From Candidatus Equihabitans merdae (GTDB lineage: Bacteria > Bacillota > Clostridia > Lachnospirales > Lachnospiraceae): a stretch of DNA of 30,906 nt. The DNA lies in the NCBI GenBank assembly GCA_018065025.1, contig JAGHUB010000281.1, forward strand, positions 1-30,906, given 5' to 3'. Positions 1 to 8,045 of this stretch are shown here, in pieces (positions within the stretch are counted from its first letter, which is position 1; every line of letters starts with the position of its first letter). Below the pieces are notes generated by a model. That model made no database searches. It had not been told where the DNA came from and was given only the letters and a program-made list of their open reading frames with translations. The position numbers were made by a program, and so were the translations under genes.

Positions 1-90
1 ATGATATCCGGTGGTCGCCTGGAGATCGAAAGCACTCCCGGTGTCGGCACCAAAGCAACTATTTATCTGAATGAGGAGAAAGCACGATGA
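1..90 (+). CDS. Sensor histidine kinase, C-terminal end only (partial)
   Basis: The reading frame is open at the left edge and ends with TGA at 88-90. The visible residues include GGRLEIES followed by TPGVGTKATIYL. This is the usual end of a histidine-kinase ATPase domain: the G2 box and last beta strand, with a pattern like G-G-x-(I/L)-x-(I/V)-x-S-x-x-G-x-G-(T/S). The stop overlaps the next start as ATGA, so kinase and response regulator are translationally coupled and form a two-component pair. The sensor domain lies outside the window, so the stimulus cannot be told. The ATG at position 1 is probably an internal Met rather than the start. Confidence 0.75.
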   Translation: MISGGRLEIESTPGVGTKATIYLNEEKAR

Positions 91-860
91 ATCTACTGTT
101 AGTGGACGACGAACCCATGGTTCTGGAACTTTTGAAAGACGCGGTGGAAGAAGTTCTGCCCAATGCCACCATGAACGATTTCCTGGATGCCGAAGAGGCC
201 CTGGCCTTCGCTGAGGAACATCCTATTGATATCGCTTTCCTGGATATCAACATGCGTATCCTGGATGGTATCACCATGGCCAAGGAACTGCAGGAAATGT
301 ATCCCCGCATTAACATTATCTTCTGCACCGGTTACACCGAATATATGCCCGATGCCTTCGAAATGTACTGCAGTGGCTATATCGTTAAGCCCGTTACTGA
401 AGAGAAGATTCAGAAGGCTGTGGACCATCTGCGTTACGAAGTTAATGACGGCAAGCTGCCGGTTACCTTCCACTGCTTCGGCAGTTTTGAAGCCTACTTT
501 AACGACACCCCCATTAACTTCAAATATAACCGCACCAAAGAACTGCTGGCCTATCTTGTCGACAGAAATGGTGCAGACTGCGGTACCCGTGAGATCATGG
601 CTGTCCTCTTTGAAGATGAAGAGAAGCGTTCTTACTTCAACAATCTGAGACAGGACCTGCTGAACACCTTCGAAGAACTGGGCATCGGTGATGTGATCCG
701 TACCAGCAAGGGTAAACTGGGCATCAACCGTGAACTGGTAAGCTGCGACCATTTCGATTATCAGGATGGCAAGGCCACCATGGAACCCACCGAATACATG
801 ACCCAGTACGCATTTGCTGAGATGACCTATCCCCTGCTTTTTGATGGGTATGATTATTGA
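87..860 (+). CDS. Response regulator, receiver plus SARP-like winged-helix output domain
   Basis: 257 residues. The N-terminal receiver domain (about 1-120) shows the acidic pair D7/D8, the phospho-acceptor D53 in the stretch FLDINM, T81 in CTGY and K101 in the KP motif. The second part (about 125-240) begins FHCFGSFEAYFN and contains KYNRTKELLAYLV. This resembles the winged-helix region of SARP/BTAD-type activators rather than an ordinary OmpR or LytTR domain. By family knowledge it is a cytoplasmic phosphorylation-dependent transcription factor. It overlaps the kinase gene by 4 nt (ATGA). It converges on the sugar operon and could control it, but nothing in the sequence proves that. The receiver call is firm; the output-domain class is moderately sure. 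Confidence 0.85.
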   Translation: MNLLLVDDEPMVLELLKDAVEEVLPNATMNDFLDAEEALAFAEEHPIDIAFLDINMRILDGITMAKELQEMYPRINIIFCTGYTEYMPDAFEMYCSGYIVKPVTEEKIQKAVDHLRYEVNDGKLPVTFHCFGSFEAYFNDTPINFKYNRTKELLAYLVDRNGADCGTREIMAVLFEDEEKRSYFNNLRQDLLNTFEELGIGDVIRTSKGKLGINRELVSCDHFDYQDGKATMEPTEYMTQYAFAEMTYPLLFDGYDY

Positions 861-881
861 TAAACTGTCACCCCGCACATT

Positions 882-905
882 ATCACCAATCCATTGATTG
901 GTGAT
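882..905 (+). other. Perfect 10-bp hairpin after the response regulator gene
   Basis: Arms 882-891 and 896-905 (ATCACCAATC / GATTGGTGAT) are perfectly complementary around a CATT tetraloop. No T-tract follows, so this is not a classical terminator on its own. It starts 22 nt after the response regulator stop. It could be an mRNA 3'-end stabiliser or a protein-binding palindrome. Confidence 0.6.
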
Positions 906-940
906 GCCAAAGCGACAATCATTCTTCACACAACACAGGC

Positions 941-957
941 CCCGATTACGGATCGGG
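941..957 (+). other. Small hairpin whose arms can also pair with the terminator stem
   Basis: CCCGAT (941-946) and ATCGGG (952-957) enclose a TACGG loop. The right arm is also complementary to CCCGAT at 980-985, inside the left arm of the terminator that follows. The two pairings exclude each other. Any functional meaning is inference. Confidence 0.45.
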
Positions 958-973
958 AGTAAATACATATAGC

Positions 974-1013
974 AAAAACCCCGATCTGCTTTACGCAGGT
1001 CGGGGTTCTTTTG
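974..1013. terminator. Bidirectional rho-independent terminator between convergent genes
   Basis: Arms 977-984 (AACCCCGA) and 1000-1007 (TCGGGGTT) are perfectly complementary. The stem extends inward through CTGC/GCAG to a five-base loop. CTTTT follows on the plus strand, and an A5 run (974-978) precedes the stem and gives a U-tract on the minus strand. It can therefore end both the two-component operon (plus) and the sugar ABC operon (minus). Confidence 0.85.
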
Positions 1014-1028
1014 ATAACTCAGTTTTGA

Positions 1029-1589
1029 TTACTCAACATTTCTATGTCTGTTAGACATCTTTTCGAAGGACTGATCCGGATCTTCGTCTACCATCTTCAT
1101 GATGATCAGATCGAATGTGATCAGCAGGCACTGTTCGAACAGATTACCCATGGGCTGAATTGACGGAACAACATCAGCTTTTCCTCTGTAAACACAGGCG
1201 GGAATAAAGACTGTGAAGTCTGCATACTGTTCAGAACTGGGATCCGGGCTGCCTGTTACGATGACAATATCTGCACCGGCTTTCTTAGCCTGATCGCAAA
1301 CATAATTGATATGGCCGATTGTGCCGCCACCATTTGTTGCGATAAGCAGATCGCCTTTCTGAATACCGGGAGTTGTATCGTCCCAAATCCAGTGAGCTTC
1401 GTAACCCATATGCATGATTCTCATGCAGAAGGCACGTGTTGCCATACCTTCGCGACCTACACCAATGAAGAAGATTCTCTTATGACTCTTGATGATTTCA
1501 ATGAAGTCTTCGATCATCTTTTCATCGAGACGATCAAATACAGCTTTATATTCTTCTACGATAATAGCAGCTGTTTCTTTGATATTCAT
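1029..1589 (-). CDS. SIS-domain sugar-phosphate isomerase, 6-phospho-3-hexuloisomerase-like
   Basis: 186 residues, close to the usual length of HxlB-type isomerases. A single SIS (phosphosugar-binding) fold is visible: RIFFIGVGREGMATRAF at about 39-55, the GD-LLIATNGGGT strand and loop at 79-90, and IVIVTGSPDPSS near 110-120. The stretch QPMGNLFEQ near 145 matches the conserved QPMG(S/T)LFEQ motif of HxlB proteins. The family isomerises 3-hexulose 6-phosphate to fructose 6-phosphate in the cytoplasm. The usual partner HxlA (3-hexulose-6-phosphate synthase) is absent here. As the last gene of the ABC-FGGY operon, this protein more likely isomerises the phosphorylated product of the co-encoded kinase. 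The fold is sure; the substrate is unknown. Confidence 0.8.
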   Translation of the reverse strand: MNIKETAAIIVEEYKAVFDRLDEKMIEDFIEIIKSHKRIFFIGVGREGMATRAFCMRIMHMGYEAHWIWDDTTPGIQKGDLLIATNGGGTIGHINYVCDQAKKAGADIVIVTGSPDPSSEQYADFTVFIPACVYRGKADVVPSIQPMGNLFEQCLLITFDLIIMKMVDEDPDQSFEKMSNRHRNVE

Positions 1590-1609
1590 ATTATGCTCCT
1601 ATCCAGGAA

Positions 1610-2638
1610 TTATTCGGCATCCTGTGCAAGCTGAAGGTCAAGTAACTGTTTCTGTTTCTGAGTGTCAAGGTAGTCGATGATCTTATTAACAAAGAGCATA
1701 GCCAGAAGCATAACGCCCCAGATAAGTTTCTTTGAATAAGGTGTGAACTGCCATACTGTGAAGGCACTCTGCAGAATCTGTGTGCAGGCAAGAGCCAGAA
1801 GGATACCGGCCATCTTACCTTTACCACCTGACGGGCTGATACCGGCCAGAACGGCTACCAGGATGGCCTGCAGCTGATAAGTATCACCGTAACCAACCTT
1901 TGAAGAGTTAACACGGGCACTGATCATGATACCGGATACACCAGCCAGGAAACCGGCCATAGCATAGATGATCATGATGCACTTTTCATTGTTGATAGCT
2001 GAGAATCTGGCGGCTGTGTGGTTTTCACCGATCATGTAGATCTTCTTACCAAAACCTGTGTAAGTCATAACGAAGATGACGATGATGGCAAGAACCATGA
2101 AAATGATGAAAAGAACCGGTACGCCTGAAACAGTTGCTACACCCAGGTTTGTGAAAGCTTTCGGGAAACCACTGACGCCGTTACCACCTGTAGACGCTGT
2201 ACTGATACCATTGTATAAAGTCATGGTGCCCAGTGTAGCAACGATGGGGTGAACTGAACATTTTGCAATGAGGAAGCCGTTGAAGAGACCACCGACTGTA
2301 CCAACTACCAGAGCAACGATGACAGCAATAGCGATTGTAGCGCCATCGCCAAGTGATGCAACAATAGCTGCATTGGACAGGACGAAGGCACACATGATAC
2401 CGGAAAGGTTAGCATTGGCAACGATACTCAGATCGATACCGCCAAGCAACATGGCCAGACCCATACCAAACGCCAGAACAGCGAATTCAGAAATCTGGAA
2501 AGCCATACTCTGGAAGTTTCTTCCGTTATATACCTTGGGACCCAGGGTGATAGCCAGGAATACCAGAATAGCAATTGTAAAGAATACAAGAATGGTCAGC
2601 GTAAGATCGCTTCTCATGGATGCTTTTAATTTTTTCAT
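1610..2638 (-). CDS. Sugar ABC transporter permease (RbsC/AraH family)
   Basis: 342 residues, highly hydrophobic, with about nine or ten predicted membrane segments, the usual size for a carbohydrate-uptake type 2 (CUT2) permease. Family-typical stretches are the GMGLAMLLGGIDLSI loop near residues 57-72 and the GGKGKMAGILLALACTQIL region near 270-290. It would form the membrane channel with the neighbouring permease. The ATG is preceded by a clear GAGGAG site. It lies 14 nt downstream of the first permease gene and 20 nt upstream of the isomerase gene. The substrate cannot be told from the sequence; ribose-, galactose-, rhamnose- and AI-2-type systems all share this fold. Confidence 0.9.
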   Translation of the reverse strand: MKKLKASMRSDLTLTILVFFTIAILVFLAITLGPKVYNGRNFQSMAFQISEFAVLAFGMGLAMLLGGIDLSIVANANLSGIMCAFVLSNAAIVASLGDGATIAIAVIVALVVGTVGGLFNGFLIAKCSVHPIVATLGTMTLYNGISTASTGGNGVSGFPKAFTNLGVATVSGVPVLFIIFMVLAIIVIFVMTYTGFGKKIYMIGENHTAARFSAINNEKCIMIIYAMAGFLAGVSGIMISARVNSSKVGYGDTYQLQAILVAVLAGISPSGGKGKMAGILLALACTQILQSAFTVWQFTPYSKKLIWGVMLLAMLFVNKIIDYLDTQKQKQLLDLQLAQDAE

Positions 2639-2652
2639 ATCTTCTCTCCTCT

Positions 2653-3675
2653 TTACTCTGTGAAAATGAATAATCTTCTATTCTTACGTCTTTCCTGATA
2701 AGAAGTAATAACGATACTTACGATCAGAACGACACCCAGGAACAGGTTGTTCCATGAGGAGGAGAATCCAAGAAATACCAGTGTCTGGTTGAACAGGTAC
2801 ATGATGAATACACCGAGAAGTGTACCAAGGATAGAACCTGAACCACCTGTTACCTTAGCACCACCGATGATAACAGCAGCAATGATTGTCAGCTCTGTAC
2901 CAACCATGGAAACCGGGTTACAAGCATTAACACCACCGATTGAAAGCATACCGTAGATAGCACCCAGCATGCCGATGTAGGCATAAACGAAGAGGTGTGT
3001 CTTCCAGCTGTTGAAACCGGCTCTTCTTGCAGATTCAGCTGAGCAGCCCAGAGCGAATACAGAGCGGCCAAGCATAGTCTTGTACATGATCCACCATGTA
3101 AGAGCAACGACAGCAATAACGATCAGGATGTAGATTGAAAGACCTGTCTTGTTGCCATATTCGTCTGTCATAGTGAAAAGTCTGGCACCACCGAACTTAG
3201 TGATGGCTGTCGGAATATCAACAGAACCGATATTCTTTGTGCCAACGAATGTTGTCAGGCAGCCGTGGAAAATACTCTGTGTGGCCAGAGTGATGATGAA
3301 GGGTTCCATCTTGGTAACATGGATCAGAACAGCGTTGATCAGACCAAGAACGATACCAATAATGATAGCAATAGCAAATCCGAAGAAAATGTTATTGATA
3401 CCGGTATTCATCATAATGGTTGTAGCGATGTAGCCGGATGAAATAGCAACAGCTGTAAAGGATACATCGATACCACCGGTGATAATAACAAGCAGCAGAC
3501 CCATGGCTACAACCATACTACCTGCAGATGACTTGATCATATCGAACAGTGTAGCTGCAGAGAAGAAACCTGGGTTAACGCATGTTACAACGATACAATA
3601 CAGAACGATGATGAGAATAAGGAATTTCTCGGTTGTGAAAGTGAACTTCTTTTTTGAATCTTTCATTTTACTCAT
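2653..3675 (-). CDS. Sugar ABC transporter permease (RbsC/AraH family)
   Basis: 340 residues with many hydrophobic segments and the family stretch MVVAMGLLLVIITGGIDVSF at about 53-72, the second half of which (the GGIDxSx motif) is conserved in CUT2 permeases. AVIIGGAKVTGGSGSILGTL near 268-287 is the conserved cytoplasmic EAA-like loop region. It is distinct from the second permease, so the system probably uses a heterodimeric channel. Its ATG overlaps the end of the ATPase gene by 4 nt (ATGA), indicating translational coupling. It acts in the cytoplasmic membrane. Confidence 0.9.
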   Translation of the reverse strand: MSKMKDSKKKFTFTTEKFLILIIVLYCIVVTCVNPGFFSAATLFDMIKSSAGSMVVAMGLLLVIITGGIDVSFTAVAISSGYIATTIMMNTGINNIFFGFAIAIIIGIVLGLINAVLIHVTKMEPFIITLATQSIFHGCLTTFVGTKNIGSVDIPTAITKFGGARLFTMTDEYGNKTGLSIYILIVIAVVALTWWIMYKTMLGRSVFALGCSAESARRAGFNSWKTHLFVYAYIGMLGAIYGMLSIGGVNACNPVSMVGTELTIIAAVIIGGAKVTGGSGSILGTLLGVFIMYLFNQTLVFLGFSSSWNNLFLGVVLIVSIVITSYQERRKNRRLFIFTE

Positions 3676-5222
3676 ACTGTCTCACTCTCCTTACCGGCTT
3701 TACTCTTTGTCAGGGAATGAATAGCTTCAGTGATCTTATCCTGAGCATCTTCACCCTTCATATCAGCTTCATCGAATTCCTTGACGATGTTACCCTGGAA
3801 CATAACTGTAACTCTGTTGCAGTTTGCACAGATTTCTTCTACTTCGTCAGAAATAATGATAACGGCCATGCCTTCAGCTGCAAGAGCCTGAATCTGTTCG
3901 TAGATTTCTGATTTAGAACCGATATCTACACCAACTGTGGGTGAGTCAAGGATGAACAACTTCGGTTCTGAAGCAACCCACTTACCAAGAACAACTTTCT
4001 GCTGGTTACCACCGGACAGAGTCTTAATCAGTGTATCTGCATTGGGGATACGAACGCGGAATCTCTTAATCATCTGGTTAGCCAGATCGTAACGTTTCTT
4101 CTTGTTCAGAATACCAACAGCATTGGTCATCTGCTTAAGGATTGCAACAGAAACGTTATCTGTCATATCCTTGTTAAGAAGCAGACCCTGTGTTGCTCTT
4201 TCTTCCGGAAGTAAGGCGATACCATTACGAACAGCGTCAACCGGAGAACCAATCTTAACCGGCTTGCCGTTCAGGCAAATTTCACCCTTTTCGATGGGGT
4301 TAAGACCGAATACAGAAAGAGCAAGTTCTGTACGACCGGAACCCAGCAGACCTGTCAGACCAACGATATCACCGGCTCTTACTGAAAGGTTGATATTGTT
4401 GTACTGACCTGTCTTGGTCATGTTTTTGAGCTCAAGTACGGGAGCATCGCTGGTATTCTTTCTTTCATAGTGTGAATACTCAACTTCTCTACCCGTCATA
4501 TAATAAACGAGCTTCTTGACGTCAAACTCGTCTTTTTCCATGTTCTTAACGAGTTTACCATCTCTGAATACAGTGATAGAGTCGGCAACAGACATAACTT
4601 CATCCAGTTTGTGACTGATGAAAACTACGGCGATGCCTTTTGCTTTAAGTGCTCTAACGATGTCAAGAAGTCTTTCAATTTCTTTCTTTGTTAAAGCTGT
4701 TGTCGGTTCGTCCATGAATAAGAGTTTAGCATCAAGGGCTAAAGCTCTGCAGATAGCGACGATCTGACGATTTGCGATTGAAATCTCCTGAATGATAGCA
4801 TCGAGATCCATCTCAACACCGATCTGTTCAAGTGCAGCTTTTGCGATTTCGTATACTTCTTTTTTATTTGTAAGCTTTCTCTTCTCTTTGATCATCTTGT
4901 TCAAAGCGATGTTTTCGGCAACTGTCATGTTGTCGAACAGAGAAAGATCCTGATAGATAACCTGAATACCTTCATTAATAGCTGAGATTACGTTATGTTT
5001 GGACTTGTCAATCTCACGTCCGTTAAGGACGATTGTTCCCTCACCTTTATCTGCCAGTTCTACACCTGACATGAGCTTAACAAAGGTTGATTTACCGCAG
5101 CCGTTTTCACCGGCAAGGCACTTTACTTCGCCTTCTTTAATTGTAACGCTGACTTTATCAAGAGCACGTACACCAACGTAACTCTTACTGATATTAGTCG
5201 CAACCAATACGTTCTTTTCCAC
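3672..5222 (-). CDS. Sugar ABC transporter ATP-binding protein, two fused ATPase domains (RbsA/MglA type)
   Basis: 516 residues, the usual length for the duplicated CUT2 ATPase. Domain 1 has Walker A GENGCGKST (about 39-47) and Walker B with LLFMDEPTTALT. Domain 2 has the degenerate Walker A-like GLLGSGRTEL, an intact signature LSGGNQQKV and Walker B LFILDSPTVGVD. In domain 2 the catalytic Glu after the Walker B Asp is Ser (DSPT instead of DEPT). In domain 1 the Glu is kept but the signature is degenerate. I believe asymmetry of this kind recurs in the family. The start is GTG at 5220-5222, chosen because GGGAGG lies 7 nt upstream. It is translationally coupled to the downstream permease. Confidence 0.92.
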   Translation of the reverse strand: MEKNVLVATNISKSYVGVRALDKVSVTIKEGEVKCLAGENGCGKSTFVKLMSGVELADKGEGTIVLNGREIDKSKHNVISAINEGIQVIYQDLSLFDNMTVAENIALNKMIKEKRKLTNKKEVYEIAKAALEQIGVEMDLDAIIQEISIANRQIVAICRALALDAKLLFMDEPTTALTKKEIERLLDIVRALKAKGIAVVFISHKLDEVMSVADSITVFRDGKLVKNMEKDEFDVKKLVYYMTGREVEYSHYERKNTSDAPVLELKNMTKTGQYNNINLSVRAGDIVGLTGLLGSGRTELALSVFGLNPIEKGEICLNGKPVKIGSPVDAVRNGIALLPEERATQGLLLNKDMTDNVSVAILKQMTNAVGILNKKKRYDLANQMIKRFRVRIPNADTLIKTLSGGNQQKVVLGKWVASEPKLFILDSPTVGVDIGSKSEIYEQIQALAAEGMAVIIISDEVEEICANCNRVTVMFQGNIVKEFDEADMKGEDAQDKITEAIHSLTKSKAGKESETV

Positions 5223-5243
5223 GACAACCTCCCAATAGCATGA

Positions 5244-5275
5244 TTCTGCTGCCCCCTGTTACAGGGGCAGCAGAA
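5244..5275 (-). other. Strong intercistronic hairpin downstream of the binding-protein gene
   Basis: The arms TTCTGCTGCCCC (5244-5255) and its exact complement (5264-5275) enclose an 8-nt loop. The hairpin lies between the binding-protein stop (5308) and the ATPase GTG start (5222). On the minus strand no U-run follows, so complete termination is unlikely. Such hairpins after binding-protein genes commonly protect the upstream mRNA and keep binding-protein levels above permease levels, as known for malE-malF. That role is inferred here. Confidence 0.65.
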
Positions 5276-5307
5276 CTTATTCCCTAATTAATGTCTTTCA
5301 GCAACAA

Positions 5308-6414
5308 TTAGAAAGCGAACTGGGGCTCATCAATGTTGTCAGCTGTGAATACCAGCGGAGCTTCGCCGAAGATAGCGTTGCCTTCAACTCTGACGTTTGT
5401 GTAACCGTCTTTGCCGAAGTCCATACCGGATTCGATAGCTTCACCCTGAAGAACCTTCAGAGCGATCATGCATGTTACATAACCAGCATCAGCGGGTCTC
5501 CAAGCAAGACCGGCATCCATGAAGCCAGATCTGATGTATTCGCCAGCCTGGCTGGGAACAGCTGTAGATACCAGAGCGATGTCATTTCTTTCTCTTTCCT
5601 GCAGAGCCTGAGCAATACCGGCACCTGAAGCAGCAGAATCTGTGAAGCCCATGATATCCGGGTTAGCTTTGATAACTTCAACAGCCTTGTCATAAGCGAT
5701 CTGGTTGTCGTTCTTATCTTCGTAGGGTTCAGCGTTGATCAGTTCCATATCCGGAGCGTTTTCAGCAACGTAGTCAACGCAGCCCTGCCACCATTCCATA
5801 TGGGGAACCATTGTCAGCATACCAACGAGAGAAGCGAATTTGCCTTCGTTGTTCATGTTAGCAGCCAGGTTTTCACCGAAACGTTCGCCGTGAGAAGCGT
5901 TTGTGAAAGCAGCCAGGTCATAGTCAACAGAGTCAAGGATGTCCGGAGCTTCGTGACCGATAACAACGATACCGGCATCTCTGGCCTTCTGAAGGGCCGG
6001 AGCCATAGACTGAGCATCATTCGGAACTACGCAGATAGCATCTACGCCCTGAGCGATAAGGTCTTCAACCATCTGAAGCTGTTTAGCCGGGTCGCCGCCT
6101 TCGGGAGCGATCTGATAAGCGTTAACGCCTGTATCAGCTGCGAATTCTTCGATACCGATTCTCATGTCATCGAACCATGAGATACCTTCGTGCTTAGCAC
6201 ACATAACGATTGTGTACTCAGAAGCATCCTTAGCGTCAGCAGCAACTTCTTCTGTTGCTTCTTCAGCAGCTTCTTCTTCAGTTGCTTCCTCTTCGGTTGC
6301 TTCTTCTTCAGCAGCCGGTTCAGCGGGAGCAGCTTCCTGTTTGGCGCCACAGCCGGCCAGCAGACCGAATGCCATGACAGCAACAAGGCTCATTGACAAA
6401 ACTTTCTTTCTCAT
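5308..6414 (-). CDS. Sugar-binding lipoprotein of the ABC transporter (periplasmic-binding-protein type I fold)
   Basis: 368 residues. The signal peptide has KK at residues 3-4, a hydrophobic core and the lipobox LLAGC, so Cys22 is the likely lipidated residue and the protein is tethered outside the membrane. An acidic, low-complexity linker rich in Glu, Ala and Thr (about 27-60) follows. The binding domain starts near YTIVMCAKHEGISWFDDM and contains QLQMVEDLIAQGVDAICVVPNDA, typical of the RbsB/LsrB/RhaS group. The hinge-type fold suggests a sugar or polyol ligand. The gene sits between the FGGY kinase and the ATPase. The RBS is AAAGGAAG just upstream of the ATG. Confidence 0.92.
   Translation of the reverse strand: MRKKVLSMSLVAVMAFGLLAGCGAKQEAAPAEPAAEEEATEEEATEEEAAEEATEEVAADAKDASEYTIVMCAKHEGISWFDDMRIGIEEFAADTGVNAYQIAPEGGDPAKQLQMVEDLIAQGVDAICVVPNDAQSMAPALQKARDAGIVVIGHEAPDILDSVDYDLAAFTNASHGERFGENLAANMNNEGKFASLVGMLTMVPHMEWWQGCVDYVAENAPDMELINAEPYEDKNDNQIAYDKAVEVIKANPDIMGFTDSAASGAGIAQALQERERNDIALVSTAVPSQAGEYIRSGFMDAGLAWRPADAGYVTCMIALKVLQGEAIESGMDFGKDGYTNVRVEGNAIFGEAPLVFTADNIDEPQFAF
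6235..6325. repeat. Imperfect short tandem repeats encoding the Glu/Ala/Thr linker
   Basis: Within the binding-protein gene, variants of a roughly 15-base unit (gcttcttcttcagtt-like on the plus strand) repeat several times and encode EEATEEEATEEEAAEEATEE. Such linkers between the lipid anchor and the binding domain are common in Clostridia. Their length can vary by slippage. Boundaries are approximate. Confidence 0.6.
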
Positions 6415-6448
6415 ACTTTCTTCCTTTCTCTTTTGAAGTATATATCGA

Positions 6449-6462
6449 CCGCACTATTGCGG
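6449..6462 (-). other. Small hairpin between the FGGY kinase and binding-protein genes
   Basis: CCGCA and TGCGG enclose a CTAT loop, 16 nt after the kinase stop. Together with the 5244-5275 hairpin it brackets the binding-protein cistron. It may be an RNA processing or stability element, which is inferred. The stem is only 5 bp, so confidence is modest. Confidence 0.4.
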
Positions 6463-6478
6463 AATCGACCTTAATAAA

Positions 6479-8029
6479 TTACATTCTGTCAAGCTTGCTT
6501 ACCAATTCTGCAAGTTCAGCGTATTCGCCCTTGACTTCCTGATACAGACGTCTGTAGATCTTGATGATCTCGTCATACTTAGCGGCATTTTCCTGATTCG
6601 GCTTGGATTCATCGGATACCTTTACCCAATCCTTAACGACGCTGTAGTCTTTAAATACACCGGTACCTACACCGGCGATGATAGCATTACCTTCCGGAGC
6701 AGCTTTGGCATCTGCCATGTATACGCTATCCACATTGAGAACGTCACTGACGATCTGTCTCCAGATCGGGCTCTGAGCGCCGCCTTCAGCAAGAACCAGA
6801 GGAGTCTTCATGTTGACGCCTGTGTCTCTCATCATCTCGAAGTTGTCCTTGATAGCAAGGCAAGCGCCTTCCAGGAAGGAACGAAGCATATGATCCTTGG
6901 TGTGTGAATAGTTCATACCAAACATCATACCGCGGGCCTGAGGCTCCCAGATGGGTGTACGTTCGCCCATGAAGTAAGGAACTGTAATAAGACCTTCAGC
7001 ACCAACCGGAATCTTGGCAGCTCTTTCGCAGAGATATGTGTAGAGGTTCTTACCTGTCTTATCAGCAACGATAGCTTCGATATCAGCAAATTCATCTCTG
7101 TAGTAACGAAGGAGAGCACCGCAGCTGCATGTAGCAGCAACTGTTGAGTACATCGGATCGCCAACTGACGGATGAACGATTGTGATCATGTTCTTTGTGA
7201 ACTTGGGCTGTTTATGAATAACACCAAGAACACCGGCAGAACCCATGGCAAGAGACATCTCACCATCGTATAAGATACCGTTTGCTACCCATGCAGCGTT
7301 GCAGTCAACTGTACCGGCAACAACGGGTGTGCCCTTAGCAAGACCGGTTCTTTCAGCAGCTTCTGCTGTAACTTCACCAACGATTTCTTCGCAGGCGAAA
7401 GCTTCCGGGAACTTGTCGGGATCAAGACCGATCTTCTCGATCATATCTGTATCCCACTTACGATTAACGATGTCGAATGTGATACCTGTAAGGCTGGCGT
7501 TGGAAGCGTCTGTTACCAACTTGCCGGTAAGCTTCATTCTGGTGTAATCGTTGGGATTCTGCATCTTGACAGCTTCTTTATACAGATCCGGACGATTGTT
7601 CTTCTCCCAAAGGAGTTTAACTGTTCCGTAATAAGGGTCAGTCGGATTGCCGCTTACGTCAAAGACATGGTCTTCGCCAACGATTTCTTTAATAGCCTGA
7701 GCTTCTTTAACGCCACGTCTGTCCATCCAGAAATGAGAAAGCTGCAGGGGCTTAAGGTTCTTGTCGATCAGAATGCAGGCAGGTGACTGACCTGATACAG
7801 AAACGCCCTTGATATCCTTGGGATCTACCTTAGACTGTCTGATTGCTTCTTTAATAGTATCAGCAGAAGCATTCCAGTAATCTTCCGGATCATGTTCTGC
7901 CCAACCAAGGCTGTTTGTCAGTGTGTTATATGTGATTGTATGTTTACCAAGAACAACGCCTTCCTCGTTCATAACGACGGATTTGGTTCCACTTGTTCCG
8001 ATGTCACAACCTACCAGATATGCGCTCAT
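6479..8029 (-). CDS. FGGY-family carbohydrate kinase (specificity unknown)
   Basis: 516 residues, the usual FGGY length. The N-terminal phosphate motif GCDIGTSGTKS (7-17) with D9, D242 in GTVDCNAAW (the expected catalytic base) and AMGSAGV near 261-267 support an active kinase. Where classical xylulokinases have GQMHG and WNDGR, this protein has GQSPAC (80-85) and WMDRRG (101-106). Its sugar or polyol therefore probably differs from D-xylulose. It is the first gene of the ABC operon, preceded by AAGGGAAAG as RBS and a strong promoter. It would phosphorylate the imported compound at the cost of ATP. Family call is sure; substrate is unknown. Confidence 0.9.
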   Translation of the reverse strand: MSAYLVGCDIGTSGTKSVVMNEEGVVLGKHTITYNTLTNSLGWAEHDPEDYWNASADTIKEAIRQSKVDPKDIKGVSVSGQSPACILIDKNLKPLQLSHFWMDRRGVKEAQAIKEIVGEDHVFDVSGNPTDPYYGTVKLLWEKNNRPDLYKEAVKMQNPNDYTRMKLTGKLVTDASNASLTGITFDIVNRKWDTDMIEKIGLDPDKFPEAFACEEIVGEVTAEAAERTGLAKGTPVVAGTVDCNAAWVANGILYDGEMSLAMGSAGVLGVIHKQPKFTKNMITIVHPSVGDPMYSTVAATCSCGALLRYYRDEFADIEAIVADKTGKNLYTYLCERAAKIPVGAEGLITVPYFMGERTPIWEPQARGMMFGMNYSHTKDHMLRSFLEGACLAIKDNFEMMRDTGVNMKTPLVLAEGGAQSPIWRQIVSDVLNVDSVYMADAKAAPEGNAIIAGVGTGVFKDYSVVKDWVKVSDESKPNQENAAKYDEIIKIYRRLYQEVKGEYAELAELVSKLDRM

Positions 8030-8045
8030 GTACTTTCCCTTTCTA

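Noticed and set aside
99..968. Long open frame antisense to the response regulator gene (289 codons, minus strand)
   Set aside because: It runs opposite a gene with clear receiver-domain motifs, reads through the terminator side of the gene end, and shows no recognisable domain. It is a mirror of codon use in the real gene.
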